Origin: Burkholderia glumae LMG 2196 = ATCC 33617
Lineage (GTDB): Bacteria > Pseudomonadota > Gammaproteobacteria > Burkholderiales > Burkholderiaceae
Assembly (NCBI RefSeq): GCF_000960995.1
Contig: NZ_CP009434.1
Location: 1,488,001 to 1,552,000, forward strand
Length of the DNA stretch: 64,000 nt
Reading direction: 5' to 3'
In this document: piece after piece, positions 26,344 through 34,351 of the stretch
Position numbering within the stretch: position 1 is the first letter of the stretch
How the letters are laid out: the number at the start of each line of letters is the position of its first letter
The notes under the pieces: model-generated
What the model saw: the letters and a program-made list of their open reading frames with translations, nothing else
Database searches by the model: none
Told to the model about the DNA's origin: nothing
Position numbers and translations under genes: made by a program

Positions 26344-27693
26344 TTATATGCCCCGAGCAAACATCTTCACACGAGCTAGCAAGCCAATGTAAATCATGCA
26401 GGATAGGACGAACGTCATCGGTGCTGACAGCGACGCGGCAAATCCAGTTGCCTGATTCAGCGCGAGTCCCGCGAAAGCGCCCGCGAACCACGCGATCAAA
26501 CCATTTGGATTGAACACCGGCACATGCGCGTCGAGGCATTCGACGTCGTCGCCGACGGGCTGCCCGTAGCGCGCCGACAGGATGTGCGCGAGCGCGACGC
26601 CGACCCAGGCTACGACGAAGATGCCCTGGTACGCGAGCGCTTGCAGGATCCGCGAGAAGATGTCGGCCATCATCAGTGCATAGACCACCGCGCCGACCAC
26701 GACGGCCCACACGAACTTCGGTGCGCGCAGCCCGGTGACCCTCTGGAAGAACGCCTGCATGTTGACGGTTGCGAGGTAGTAGTTCGCGGTATTGATGCGC
26801 GACTGCGTGACCCACACGAACAGCAGCCCCCATACGCCCATCAGCTTCAGCAGCGCGAGCACGACTGATACTTCCGACAGCGTGCCGAGCCCGGGAATCG
26901 TGCTGACGAGATAGATGCCGGCCGCGCCGTTGACGAGGAATGTGATGAGGTAGAACGGCATCCCGAAGTTGAAGCTGCCGTGATAGCGGGCGTCGGCCTT
27001 GCGGCCGAAGCGCGCGTAGTCGAACGTAAACATCATCAGGACCCACACGCCCATGTAGTAGACGAAGCATTGCCACCAGCCGCCGGCCGGGGCGCCGCCA
27101 GCCGGCCCGAAGTCGAGCCACGCGGCGTGATAGCCGTACTCGGCCGTCGCCAGCCCGACCGACGCGAGCAACCCGAACAGGTAGAACGGCAGCAGTACGC
27201 CGTTGAACTTGTCGAGCCAGTGCTGCACGCTGCCGAACACGAGTGGCACGCTGTAGCAGACGACGATCAGCGCGGCCCACTTGTAGTCGAGCGCCGGAAA
27301 CTGGTGATGCGCGGCGACCGCGATCACGGAGCCCTCGAACACCGCGTAGTAGATCGCGGTCGCGAAGAAGATCAGCGTCGCGAGCGCCGCGCCCGCGCTG
27401 CCGAACAGCACGCGCGAGAACAGCGCGACCGACAGACCGGTACGGATCGCGTAGCGGCTGATGATCGAATTGACGATGCCGTACGAGACAACCGACAGCG
27501 CCATCCCGATCAGCGCGTTGCGCGCGCCGTAGGTGAGCGCCAGCGTAGCGCCGACGACGATGTAGAACACCGCGCTGCAGACGGCCCACCACGCCATCGT
27601 CAGCGCGAAGGGCGGCATGCGTGCGTGATCGGGAATGGCGAGTGTCGACAGGTCGAGATCCTCGTCGGTGCGGGCCTGAGCCAGGTTGGCCAT
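26344..27693 (-). CDS. NCS1-family (cytosine/purine-type) permease
   Basis: 449-residue inner-membrane transporter with about 12 hydrophobic helices and the nucleobase:cation symporter-1 pattern, e.g. MPPFALTMAWWAVCSAVFYI, FGSAGAALATLIFFAT and MGVWVLMMFTFDYARFGR. The start MANLAQARTDEDLDLSTLAI at ATG 27693 is preceded by GAGGAGC; the frame upstream of it is open by chance. It is the last gene of the pxp operon, about 220 bases after pxpC, and would import the operon's substrate, a hydantoin-, lactam- or nucleobase-like ring. Confidence 0.88.
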   Translation of the reverse strand: MANLAQARTDEDLDLSTLAIPDHARMPPFALTMAWWAVCSAVFYIVVGATLALTYGARNALIGMALSVVSYGIVNSIISRYAIRTGLSVALFSRVLFGSAGAALATLIFFATAIYYAVFEGSVIAVAAHHQFPALDYKWAALIVVCYSVPLVFGSVQHWLDKFNGVLLPFYLFGLLASVGLATAEYGYHAAWLDFGPAGGAPAGGWWQCFVYYMGVWVLMMFTFDYARFGRKADARYHGSFNFGMPFYLITFLVNGAAGIYLVSTIPGLGTLSEVSVVLALLKLMGVWGLLFVWVTQSRINTANYYLATVNMQAFFQRVTGLRAPKFVWAVVVGAVVYALMMADIFSRILQALAYQGIFVVAWVGVALAHILSARYGQPVGDDVECLDAHVPVFNPNGLIAWFAGAFAGLALNQATGFAASLSAPMTFVLSCMIYIGLLARVKMFARGI

Positions 27694-27914
27694 GAGCGTG
27701 CTCCTCGATGAGCAGAACAGCGGACGACGTCTCGGCCGCGGCCCATGCGGGCCGCGGGGTTGCCCCGACGTCGGGGCGGGCAACCGGTTCGGCGAAAACG
27801 GTGTGCAGGCGTTCCCGCCGCGCCGCGCGCGGCCGTCCGGACGGAAAACGGAAGCGAAGGATGAAAGCGGAGGGCGACGAACGGCGCCCGGCGCAACGAC
27901 CGCGCGCGTGACGC

Positions 27915-28910
27915 TCAGTCCTTCAGTACGGCGCGCAGCAGCGCGAGGCGTCGCTGGTACTCGCGCCGCGCGGCGATCGCGTCGGCCATCGTCACGCGCA
28001 CGAAGCGCGCGCGATGGTTCGGCTGCATCTGGCCGATCAGGTCCATGTCGGCGCTGATGACCGTGCCGATCGTCGCGTAGCCGCCGCCCGACACCGCATC
28101 GCGGTGCAGGATAATCGGCTCGACGCCGGCTGGCACCTGGATCGAGCCGATCGGATAGCACGCGTCGACGATGTTCGACGGATCGGCCCCGGCGCCGAAC
28201 GGCTGCTCGCGCGGCCGGAACTGCAGCTGCCGGCCGTTCTTGAAGCGATAGCCAATGCGGTCCGCTTCCGGTGCGACCGTCCATTCGTCATCGAAGAACG
28301 TGTGCGCCGACGCGTCGGTGAGCCGGTAGTGGTATAGCCCCGGCAGCACGCGCAGTTCAACCTGGCCGTCGAGTGGCCGGCTGACCGACGCCGGCAGTTC
28401 GCGTCCTTCGCGAAGCGTGCCGTGCGCCGTGCCGATCGGCAGACAGTCGCCCTTCTGCAGGCGCCGGCCCGCGTGGCCGCCGATCGAACCGAGCGTATAG
28501 GTCGAGCGGCTGCCGAGCACGACCGGCACGTCAATGCCGCCCGCCACGGCTAGGTACGCACGGGCACCGCCCTTCACGTAGGCGAACGACAGCACGCTGC
28601 CCGCGCGGATCCACAGCGCGACGTTGCAGCACTGCCCAACGCCGTCGATCTTCGGGGTCATCTCGGCACCCGTGACGGCGACGAGCGCATCCGCATGGAA
28701 CAGCAGCTCCGGGCCGAGCAGCGTGCATTCGAGCACGGCCGCCTGTTCCGGATTGCCAACCAGCAGGTTCGCCGCGCGCGACGCGTACTGGTCAAGCGAG
28801 CCCGACGGCGGGATGCCGACGTGGTAGTAGCCTTGCCGACCCGTATCCTGGACCGACGTCGCGAGGCCGGGTTTCACGACCTCCATTAGGTTGTGCGCGT
28901 CAGCTTGCAT
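27915..28910 (-). CDS. pxpC: 5-oxoprolinase subunit C (biotin-dependent carboxyltransferase domain)
   Basis: 331-residue protein of the KipA/allophanate hydrolase subunit 2 family. MEVVKPGLATSVQDTGRQGY near the N terminus is the hallmark, followed by GIPPSGSLDQYASRAANLLV, VTGAEMTPKIDG and GSRSTYTLGSIGGH. With PxpA and PxpB it forms a cytoplasmic enzyme that opens a lactam ring at the cost of ATP. I placed the start at ATG 28910, overlapping the pxpB stop by 11 bases; a longer frame from 28952 adds a Cys-rich stretch without family features. Confidence 0.88.
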   Translation of the reverse strand: MQADAHNLMEVVKPGLATSVQDTGRQGYYHVGIPPSGSLDQYASRAANLLVGNPEQAAVLECTLLGPELLFHADALVAVTGAEMTPKIDGVGQCCNVALWIRAGSVLSFAYVKGGARAYLAVAGGIDVPVVLGSRSTYTLGSIGGHAGRRLQKGDCLPIGTAHGTLREGRELPASVSRPLDGQVELRVLPGLYHYRLTDASAHTFFDDEWTVAPEADRIGYRFKNGRQLQFRPREQPFGAGADPSNIVDACYPIGSIQVPAGVEPIILHRDAVSGGGYATIGTVISADMDLIGQMQPNHRARFVRVTMADAIAARREYQRRLALLRAVLKD

Positions 28911-29775
28911 GCAGCACCTCGACGAGAGAACGGTTGTACGCATCGGGATCACGCAGGAACGCGTCGAGCGAGAATTTCACGGGGCGCACGCGCAGCGAGA
29001 ACGTGCCCGCTTCGACCGCCGCTACGGCCGCGTCGTAGGCATCGCGATCGATCGGCTGGAACTTCACGATGTCGCCGGGCCGGAAGAACACCATGAAGTC
29101 GCGCAGGTAGTCGAGCCGTTGTGCGGGATCGAAGATCGGTGCCGGCGTCACGCCGAACATCTGGTAGCCGCCCGCGCCGCGCACCGAATAGATACAGCCG
29201 AAGCAGCCGCCGTGGCCGACCGTCAGCTTCGGCGTATCGGTACGCGGTCGCAAGTATTTCGGCACTTCGAGCTGGCGAGCGCGCTCGACCATCTGATACA
29301 TGAACGGCAGGCCGGCGACGAAGCCGACCATCGACACGAACCACGGCGAGCCCGAGTGTGCGGCGATGAAATCGTCGACGTCGCGCTTGTCGTTGACCCG
29401 CGCCGCATATTCGAGATCGGTCGACGACGGGTCCTGGTGACGCTCGCGAAACCGCATCAACGTCTCGTGCGTCCACGGGTCGTTGTACAGCACCGGCACC
29501 TCGACGATGCGCGTGTCGAGTTCGAGCGGCGCGTCGCCGACCTCGGCCTCGATCGCTTTGAGCAGCGCGATGAGCGTGTCGGGCTCGATCACGTCCGGGT
29601 CGTAGCGCACCTGGTAGGACGCGTTCGCCGGGCAGATCTCGGTGATGCCCGGCACTGAACGCCGCTGCAATTCGCGCGTGATCGCCGCGCCCTCGAAGAA
29701 GGCATCGAGCGACATCGCCTCGCTGATCTCGGCGAACACGAACTCGTCGCCGCCGAACGTATAACGGATCGTCAC
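28900..29775 (-). CDS. pxpB: 5-oxoprolinase subunit B (KipI / allophanate hydrolase subunit 1)
   Basis: 291 residues; typical pieces are GDEFVFAEISEAMS, VPVLYNDPWTHETL, GFVAGLPFMYQMVERARQLE and GGYQMFGVTPAPIFDP. It is longer than Bacillus KipI, in line with proteobacterial relatives. It works with PxpA and PxpC. Start ATG 29775 overlaps the biotin carboxylase stop (29772), and its own stop overlaps pxpC, indicating translational coupling through the operon. Confidence 0.9.
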   Translation of the reverse strand: MTIRYTFGGDEFVFAEISEAMSLDAFFEGAAITRELQRRSVPGITEICPANASYQVRYDPDVIEPDTLIALLKAIEAEVGDAPLELDTRIVEVPVLYNDPWTHETLMRFRERHQDPSSTDLEYAARVNDKRDVDDFIAAHSGSPWFVSMVGFVAGLPFMYQMVERARQLEVPKYLRPRTDTPKLTVGHGGCFGCIYSVRGAGGYQMFGVTPAPIFDPAQRLDYLRDFMVFFRPGDIVKFQPIDRDAYDAAVAAVEAGTFSLRVRPVKFSLDAFLRDPDAYNRSLVEVLHAS

Positions 29776-31229
29776 AGTGCCTCCCCGACGCGCGCGGCGT
29801 CCGCGGTTTCATGCTGCCGGGCGGCGGCCGTTGCGGCCTCGCGCCATCGCAGCATCCAAGCTTCGAGAAAATTCGTGTGATAACGGCCCGCGCGGACGTC
29901 GTCGTCCGCGAGCAGCGCGACGTGCAGCGGCGCGGTGGTCTTCAGGCCGCCGACGTGCAACTCGCCGAGCGCGCGAGCGAGACGCCGCAGCGCGGCCCCG
30001 CGGCTCTCGTCGTGCACGATTAGCTTCGCGAGCAGCGAATCGTAGAACGGCGGCACGACGTAGCCCGGGTAGAGCAGCGAATCGATGCGTACGCCGGGGC
30101 CGGTCGGCCATACGAGTGCGTCGATCCGGCCTGGATTCGGGCGGAAATCCTGCAGCGGATCTTCCGCATTGATCCGGCATTCGAGCGCCGCGCCCCGTAT
30201 CGCGATGTCCGTTTGCTCGAACCGCAGCGGCTCGCCGTCGGCGATGCGCAGCGTCTCGCGCACGAGGTCGATGCCGGTGATCGCCTCGGTTACTGGATGC
30301 TCAACCTGGATGCGCGTGTTCATCTCGATGAAGTAGAATTCGCCGCGCGCGTCGTCGAACAGGTATTCGAGCGTGCCCGCACTGCGATAGCCGACTTCGC
30401 GCGCGAGGCGCGTGGCCGACGTGCACAGAGCGTCGCGCTGCTCCGGCGTGAGCGACGGCGACGGCGCTTCCTCGAGAATCTTCTGGCGGCGTCGCTGCAG
30501 CGAGCATTCGCGCTCGAACAGATGGACGACGTCGTGGCCGTCGCCGAGCACCTGCACCTCGATGTGCCGGGCGCACGCGATGAAGCGTTCGAGATAGACG
30601 CCGCCGTCGCCGAACGCGGCCTGCGCCTCGCGCTGCGCGAGCGGCAGCTCGGCGTCGAGCTGTGCGGCGTCGTGCGCAACGCGAATGCCGCGCCCGCCGC
30701 CGCCCGCGGCCGCCTTGATCATAATTGGATAACCGATTCGCCCGGCGACTGCGCGGGCCTCGTCGAGCGACTGCACGACGCCGTCGCTGCCGGGCACCGT
30801 TGGCACGTTCGCGCGCCGCGCGGTGTCACGGGCGCGCGCCTTGTCGCCCATCGTCGCAATGACCTGCGAATCCGGCCCGACGAAGATCAGCCCTGCCGCC
30901 TCGACCTGCGCGGCGAACGCGGCATTTTCGGACAGGAAGCCGTAGCCGGGATGGATCGCGTCCGCACCGCATTGCCGCGCAGCGTCGAGGATCACGGCGG
31001 GATTTAGATAGCTTTTCGCGGCATGCGATGCGCCGATGCGGATCGCCTCGTCGGCCATGCGCGCGGCGAGGCTGTCGCGGTCGGCGTCGCTGACCACGGC
31101 GACCGCGCGCATGCCGAGTTCGCGCGCCGCGCGGATCACGCGCACCGCGATCTCGCCGCGATTCGCGACCAGCACGGTCGTGATCCGCGACGGACGATAG
31201 AACGCGTCGGGGGAGGTTGCCGGCTTCAT
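29772..31229 (-). CDS. Biotin carboxylase subunit (AccC-like)
   Basis: 485 residues with the ATP-grasp biotin carboxylase layout: VLVANRGEIAVRVIRAAREL at the N terminus, HPGYGFLSENAAFA, the Gly-rich loop KAAAGGGGRGIRVAH, and FIEMNTRIQVEHPVTEAITG with the catalytic Glu/Asn/Arg. It carboxylates biotin on the adjacent carrier using bicarbonate and ATP. The dedicated carboxylase inside a pxp operon suggests the ring substrate or an intermediate is carboxylated rather than simply hydrolysed; it is probably not the housekeeping AccC. Confidence 0.92.
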   Translation of the reverse strand: MKPATSPDAFYRPSRITTVLVANRGEIAVRVIRAARELGMRAVAVVSDADRDSLAARMADEAIRIGASHAAKSYLNPAVILDAARQCGADAIHPGYGFLSENAAFAAQVEAAGLIFVGPDSQVIATMGDKARARDTARRANVPTVPGSDGVVQSLDEARAVAGRIGYPIMIKAAAGGGGRGIRVAHDAAQLDAELPLAQREAQAAFGDGGVYLERFIACARHIEVQVLGDGHDVVHLFERECSLQRRRQKILEEAPSPSLTPEQRDALCTSATRLAREVGYRSAGTLEYLFDDARGEFYFIEMNTRIQVEHPVTEAITGIDLVRETLRIADGEPLRFEQTDIAIRGAALECRINAEDPLQDFRPNPGRIDALVWPTGPGVRIDSLLYPGYVVPPFYDSLLAKLIVHDESRGAALRRLARALGELHVGGLKTTAPLHVALLADDDVRAGRYHTNFLEAWMLRWREAATAAARQHETADAARVGEAL

Positions 31230-31233
31230 CGCG

Positions 31234-31476
31234 TCACCCCTCGATCCGCATCAGTACCTGGCCCGCGTCGACCGGTTCGCCGTCGTCGACGAGCAGCTCG
31301 ACGACGCGGCCGGCCGCGTCCGCTTCGATCTCGGTGAACTGCTTCATCACTTCGACGAGGCCGACCACGGAGCCCGCCGCGACCGTCGCATCGAGCGCGA
31401 CGTAGTAGGCTGCATCGGGCGACGGGCGCCGGTAGAACGTGCCTGGCAACGGGCTGACGATATCGTGCAATGCCAT
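31234..31476 (-). CDS. Biotin carboxyl carrier protein (short)
   Basis: 80-residue biotinyl-lipoyl domain without the long Ala/Pro linker of housekeeping AccB. The biotin site reads VEVMKQFTEIEA with Lys45 as acceptor; the usual A-M-K-M is replaced by V-M-K-Q, which is seen in accessory carriers. It starts 22 bases after pxpA and ends 4 bases before the carboxylase start, so carrier and carboxylase are made together. Confidence 0.9.
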   Translation of the reverse strand: MALHDIVSPLPGTFYRRPSPDAAYYVALDATVAAGSVVGLVEVMKQFTEIEADAAGRVVELLVDDGEPVDAGQVLMRIEG

Positions 31477-31498
31477 CGGGCGTCTCCTTGAATGGGGT

Positions 31499-32281
31499 TC
31501 AGTGATGAGCGGCTAGCGGTCGCGGGCCGGCGGTCCGGATGCCTTCGCGGACCAGCGCGTCACGCGTTTCGCGCACGAGGTCGAGCGCACCGGGCGTGTC
31601 GCTGTGAATGCAGACCGAATCGAAATCGATGTCGATGTCGTCGCCGTCGATCGTGCGCACCTTGCCGTCGATGCACGCGCGCAGCACCTTGTCGGCCACC
31701 CGCTGCGGGTCGATGCGCCCAACGCGGCGCGTGAACACGATTGAGCCGCTGCGGTCGTAGTCGCGATCGGCGTAGAACTCGCGGATCACTGGCTGCGCGT
31801 ATTCCATCGCCACGCGATAGGTGACCGACGCTTCCATGCAGTACAGCCACAAGCCGGGATCGATGCGCTGCAGCGTCTCGATCAACAGCCGCGAAAACGC
31901 CTCGTTGGCCGCCGCATGCATGTAGAGCGCGCCGTGCGGCTTGATGTGCTGCAGGCTCACGCCGTTGAGCCGCGCGAACTCGCGCAGCGCGCCGATCTGA
32001 TACAGGATGTCGTGGACGAGCGCCTGCGGCGTTTCGGTGATCGTGCGGCGACCGAAGCCCACCAGATCGCGAAAGCCCGGATGAGCGCCGATCCCCACGC
32101 CGGCATCTCGCGCGAGCTGCACCGTGCGCGCCATGATGTTCGGGTCGCCGGCATGAAAACCGGTCGCGATGTTCGCCGAGCTGATGAGTGGCATGATCTG
32201 CTCGTCGACGCCGTCGCCGATCGTCCACAGGCCGAAACCTTCGCCCAGGTCCGAATTCAGGTCGACACTGTGTTTCCTCAT
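31499..32281 (-). CDS. pxpA: 5-oxoprolinase subunit A (LamB/YcsF family)
   Basis: 260 residues. The N terminus VDLNSDLGEGFGLWTIGD, SSANIATGFHAGDPNIMART and GAHPGFRDLVGFGRR are diagnostic of the YcsF/PxpA family, and HIKPHGALYMHAA carries the conserved His residues. ATG 32281 is chosen because it follows GGAGGAACG and yields the standard N terminus; the 31 codons upstream do not match the family. It is the first gene of the operon, facing the divergent LysR gene. Confidence 0.92.
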   Translation of the reverse strand: MRKHSVDLNSDLGEGFGLWTIGDGVDEQIMPLISSANIATGFHAGDPNIMARTVQLARDAGVGIGAHPGFRDLVGFGRRTITETPQALVHDILYQIGALREFARLNGVSLQHIKPHGALYMHAAANEAFSRLLIETLQRIDPGLWLYCMEASVTYRVAMEYAQPVIREFYADRDYDRSGSIVFTRRVGRIDPQRVADKVLRACIDGKVRTIDGDDIDIDFDSVCIHSDTPGALDLVRETRDALVREGIRTAGPRPLAAHH

Positions 32282-32400
32282 ACGGTTCGTTCCTCCAGGT
32301 TCTCCGGTTTCGCGTGCGCAGCAGCGCGTGTCGACACCGTGTTGAACGCAGGTTAGCCGTGTGGGGGGCGTCAAAATAGTTCTATTTTTATATGCGATCG

Positions 32401-32417
32401 TATCGATTTTTTAGATA
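32401..32417. promoter_or_regulatory. LysR-type binding site ATC-N9-GAT
   Basis: ATC (32402-32404), nine bases, GAT (32414-32416), extendable to TATC-N9-GATA. It lies in the 258-bp gap between the divergent pxpA and lysR starts, the standard place for a LysR regulator to bind and control both promoters. The neighbouring ATATGCGATCGTAT is a second near-palindrome. Confidence 0.6.
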
Positions 32418-32539
32418 TCGTGGAAATCGGTCGCCCGGCGTTGCGACTGGCGGATGTGCGCGGGTCGGGCGGCCCCGGATCGCCGCGAAACGGGCGGTTG
32501 ATATGATGTTTACCGTTCCCCATCAGTTTTCCACCGCCC

Positions 32540-33457
32540 ATGGCCCTGACGCTCAGACAGCTCAAGTACTTCGTCGCGACCGCCGAGCTCGGACAGATCT
32601 CGCAGGCCGCGATCCAGCTCACTATCTCGCAGTCGGCCGTGACGAGCGCGATCAAGGAGCTGGAGGACAGGCTTGGCACGCAACTGTTCGTGCGCACGTC
32701 GGCGGGCGTGACGCTGACCGATACCGGGCGGCGTTTTCTCAATCACGCGTACACAATTCTGTCGTCGGTCGACGAGGCGATGCGGATCCCGAATCTCGAG
32801 AGCACGCTGACCGGCACGCTCGCGATCGCCGCAAGCTACACGGTGCTCGGCTACTTCCTGCCGCATCACGTGCTGCGGCTCAATACGCTCTATCCACGCC
32901 TGACGATTAACCTGCACGAACTGAACCGCGAGTCGATCGAGGAAGGGCTGATCGCGGGCCGCTACGACATGGCCGTGCTGCTCACGTCGAACGTGTCGAA
33001 TCCGGAGCTCGTGCTGGAGCCGGTGATTCATTCGGTGCGCAGGCTGTGGGTCGGTGCGCATCATCCGCTGCTGCGGCGCGAGAGCGTCACGTTCGCGGAG
33101 GTCGCGCACGAGCCGTTCGTGATGCTGACGGTGGACGAGGCAGGGCAGACCGCGCTGCGTTACTGGAACGAGACGCCGTATCGGCCGAACGTGATCCTAC
33201 GCACCTCGTCGGTCGAGGCGGTGCGCAGCATGGTCGCGAACGGCAGCGGTGTCGCCATCCTGTCCGACATGGTGTATCGCCCGTGGTCGCTCGAAGGGCG
33301 GCGCATCGAGACGATCGTGTTGCGCGACCCGGTGCCGCCGATGAGCGTCGGCCTCGCGTGGCGCAAGAACATCGAGTTGGGTCCCGCGATGCACGCGGTG
33401 CGCGACTATTTTCGGCACACTTTCATGGAGCCCCGGGCGCTGGGTGGCGGCCCCTGA
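32540..33457 (+). CDS. LysR-family regulator of the pxp operon
   Basis: 305 residues. N-terminal winged helix-turn-helix (LRQLKYFVATAELGQISQAA, ISQSAVTSAIKELEDRLG) and a periplasmic-binding-protein-like effector domain (about 90-295), including SVEAVRSMVANGSGVAILSD. Divergent orientation from pxpA and the ATC-N9-GAT box between them make it the probable activator, responding to the transported ring compound or its product. Confidence 0.9.
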   Translation: MALTLRQLKYFVATAELGQISQAAIQLTISQSAVTSAIKELEDRLGTQLFVRTSAGVTLTDTGRRFLNHAYTILSSVDEAMRIPNLESTLTGTLAIAASYTVLGYFLPHHVLRLNTLYPRLTINLHELNRESIEEGLIAGRYDMAVLLTSNVSNPELVLEPVIHSVRRLWVGAHHPLLRRESVTFAEVAHEPFVMLTVDEAGQTALRYWNETPYRPNVILRTSSVEAVRSMVANGSGVAILSDMVYRPWSLEGRRIETIVLRDPVPPMSVGLAWRKNIELGPAMHAVRDYFRHTFMEPRALGGGP

Positions 33458-33856
33458 GAGCCATTTTTGCGGACGACTTGGCTTTGTAGTTGGCGGTTGA
33501 AGCCGAGCCGCATCGTGATGGCGCTGTCCGCGGTGTCGATCGCACGGTTTCGGCAGGCCAAAACAGCGTTGGGCGCGTGCTTTGAGGAGCTCGGCGATGG
33601 CGGCGGTGTCATGATGGACGCCAACGACCGTAAGGCGATCGAGCAGATCCTGGCCCTACACGACCAACAACTGCTCGCTGTTCCGAGCCATCGATATTTG
33701 GACCCGCAGGAGCGCGCGAAACAACTCGCGCAGGCTGGACGATCAGCGATCCCGGATCAAGTGTGACGCGGCGGCCGGACCCGCTCGCGACAGAAGTTTC
33801 GAATGCGAGTGGCAACCAGAAAAATGTCGGCCTGGTAAAAGCCTCTTCGTGGATGC
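33458..33856. other. Remnant-bearing stretch after the lysR gene
   Basis: A plus-strand frame about 33613-33765 (MDANDRKAIEQILALHDQQL) and a minus-strand frame about 33624-33406 (DTADSAITMRLGFNRQLQSQ) both have some protein-like character, but neither has a start with a ribosome-binding site or a recognisable family. I take the region as degraded sequence. Confidence 0.3.
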
Positions 33857-33885
33857 TTGTTCGTTCTCAGGGTAGCGTTTATAGT
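33857..33885 (+). promoter_or_regulatory. Sigma-70-type promoter for a short transcript
   Basis: TTGTTC (33857-33862), 17-bp spacer, TATAGT (33880-33885). Transcription would begin near 33892, only about 66 bases before a strong terminator. Confidence 0.5.
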
Positions 33886-33891
33886 GCTTTA

Positions 33892-33958
33892 CGAGCATGA
33901 GTTTTTTTAGCCAACTTCCCATTGTGCTGCAGGGCCACCAACGGTGGCCCTTTTTTTT
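33892..33958 (+). ncRNA. Candidate small RNA ending in an intrinsic terminator
   Basis: A promoter-like sequence at 33857-33885 and a rho-independent terminator at 33931-33958 bracket about 66 bases with no adequate gene. The body includes GAGTTTTTTTAGCC and a pyrimidine-rich single-stranded segment before the hairpin, as in Hfq-binding small RNAs. A 25-codon frame from 33897 runs through the terminator and is unlikely to be translated. Confidence 0.4.
33931..33958 (+). terminator. Rho-independent terminator
   Basis: Arms AGGGCCACC and GGTGGCCCT with an AAC loop, followed by a run of T to 33958. The stem is perfect and the T run lies on the plus side only. Confidence 0.85.
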
Positions 33959-34096
33959 GGCTTTCAAGGTCTGACATGTCACTCCTGCAGTAGTGGAATG
34001 CAGACTCTTGCGTGAACGTGTGTGAAGTATGGCCGTGAGATGTTGCGGTGTTGGCATCTAGTCGAAGCACCGGCCACGCTGCCTTGATAGGGCCTC

Positions 34097-34123
34097 TCAA
34101 GTTTTGGCGAACCGTGCCGAAAA
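34097..34123 (+). promoter_or_regulatory. Sigma-28 (FliA) promoter of fliC
   Basis: TCAAGTTT (34097-34104), 11-bp spacer, GCCGAAAA (34116-34123), close to the flagellar consensus TAAAGTTT-N11-GCCGATAA. The start point near 34131 gives a leader of about 220 bases before fliC. Confidence 0.8.
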
Positions 34124-34171
34124 AATGCTTGCTGGCTCTGCATTAGAGACGTGCCTTTCAGAATCGACTAA

Positions 34172-34213
34172 CAGTTTCTTTACAAATTCTATTCGGACTT
34201 TGTAAAGAAACTG
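34172..34213 (+). promoter_or_regulatory. Perfect 15-bp hairpin in the fliC leader
   Basis: CAGTTTCTTTACAAA (34172-34186) and its exact complement (34199-34213) enclose a 12-base loop. It is not followed by a T run, so it is not an ordinary terminator. It lies about 40 bases into the predicted fliC transcript and 138 bases before the start codon, so it could be an RNA stability element or a protein-binding palindrome. Confidence 0.7.
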
Positions 34214-34351
34214 CGAGATTGGCTTCGTTGGCGCGATTGCTGTTGTGCAGTGTAGCCACATGAAGTGGAAGATTTCTATTGTCACGGGAGGCTTAAGATA
34301 ACTGTCACCCAACAAATAGATTAATTATTTTTTACATATTAGGAGAGCAAC

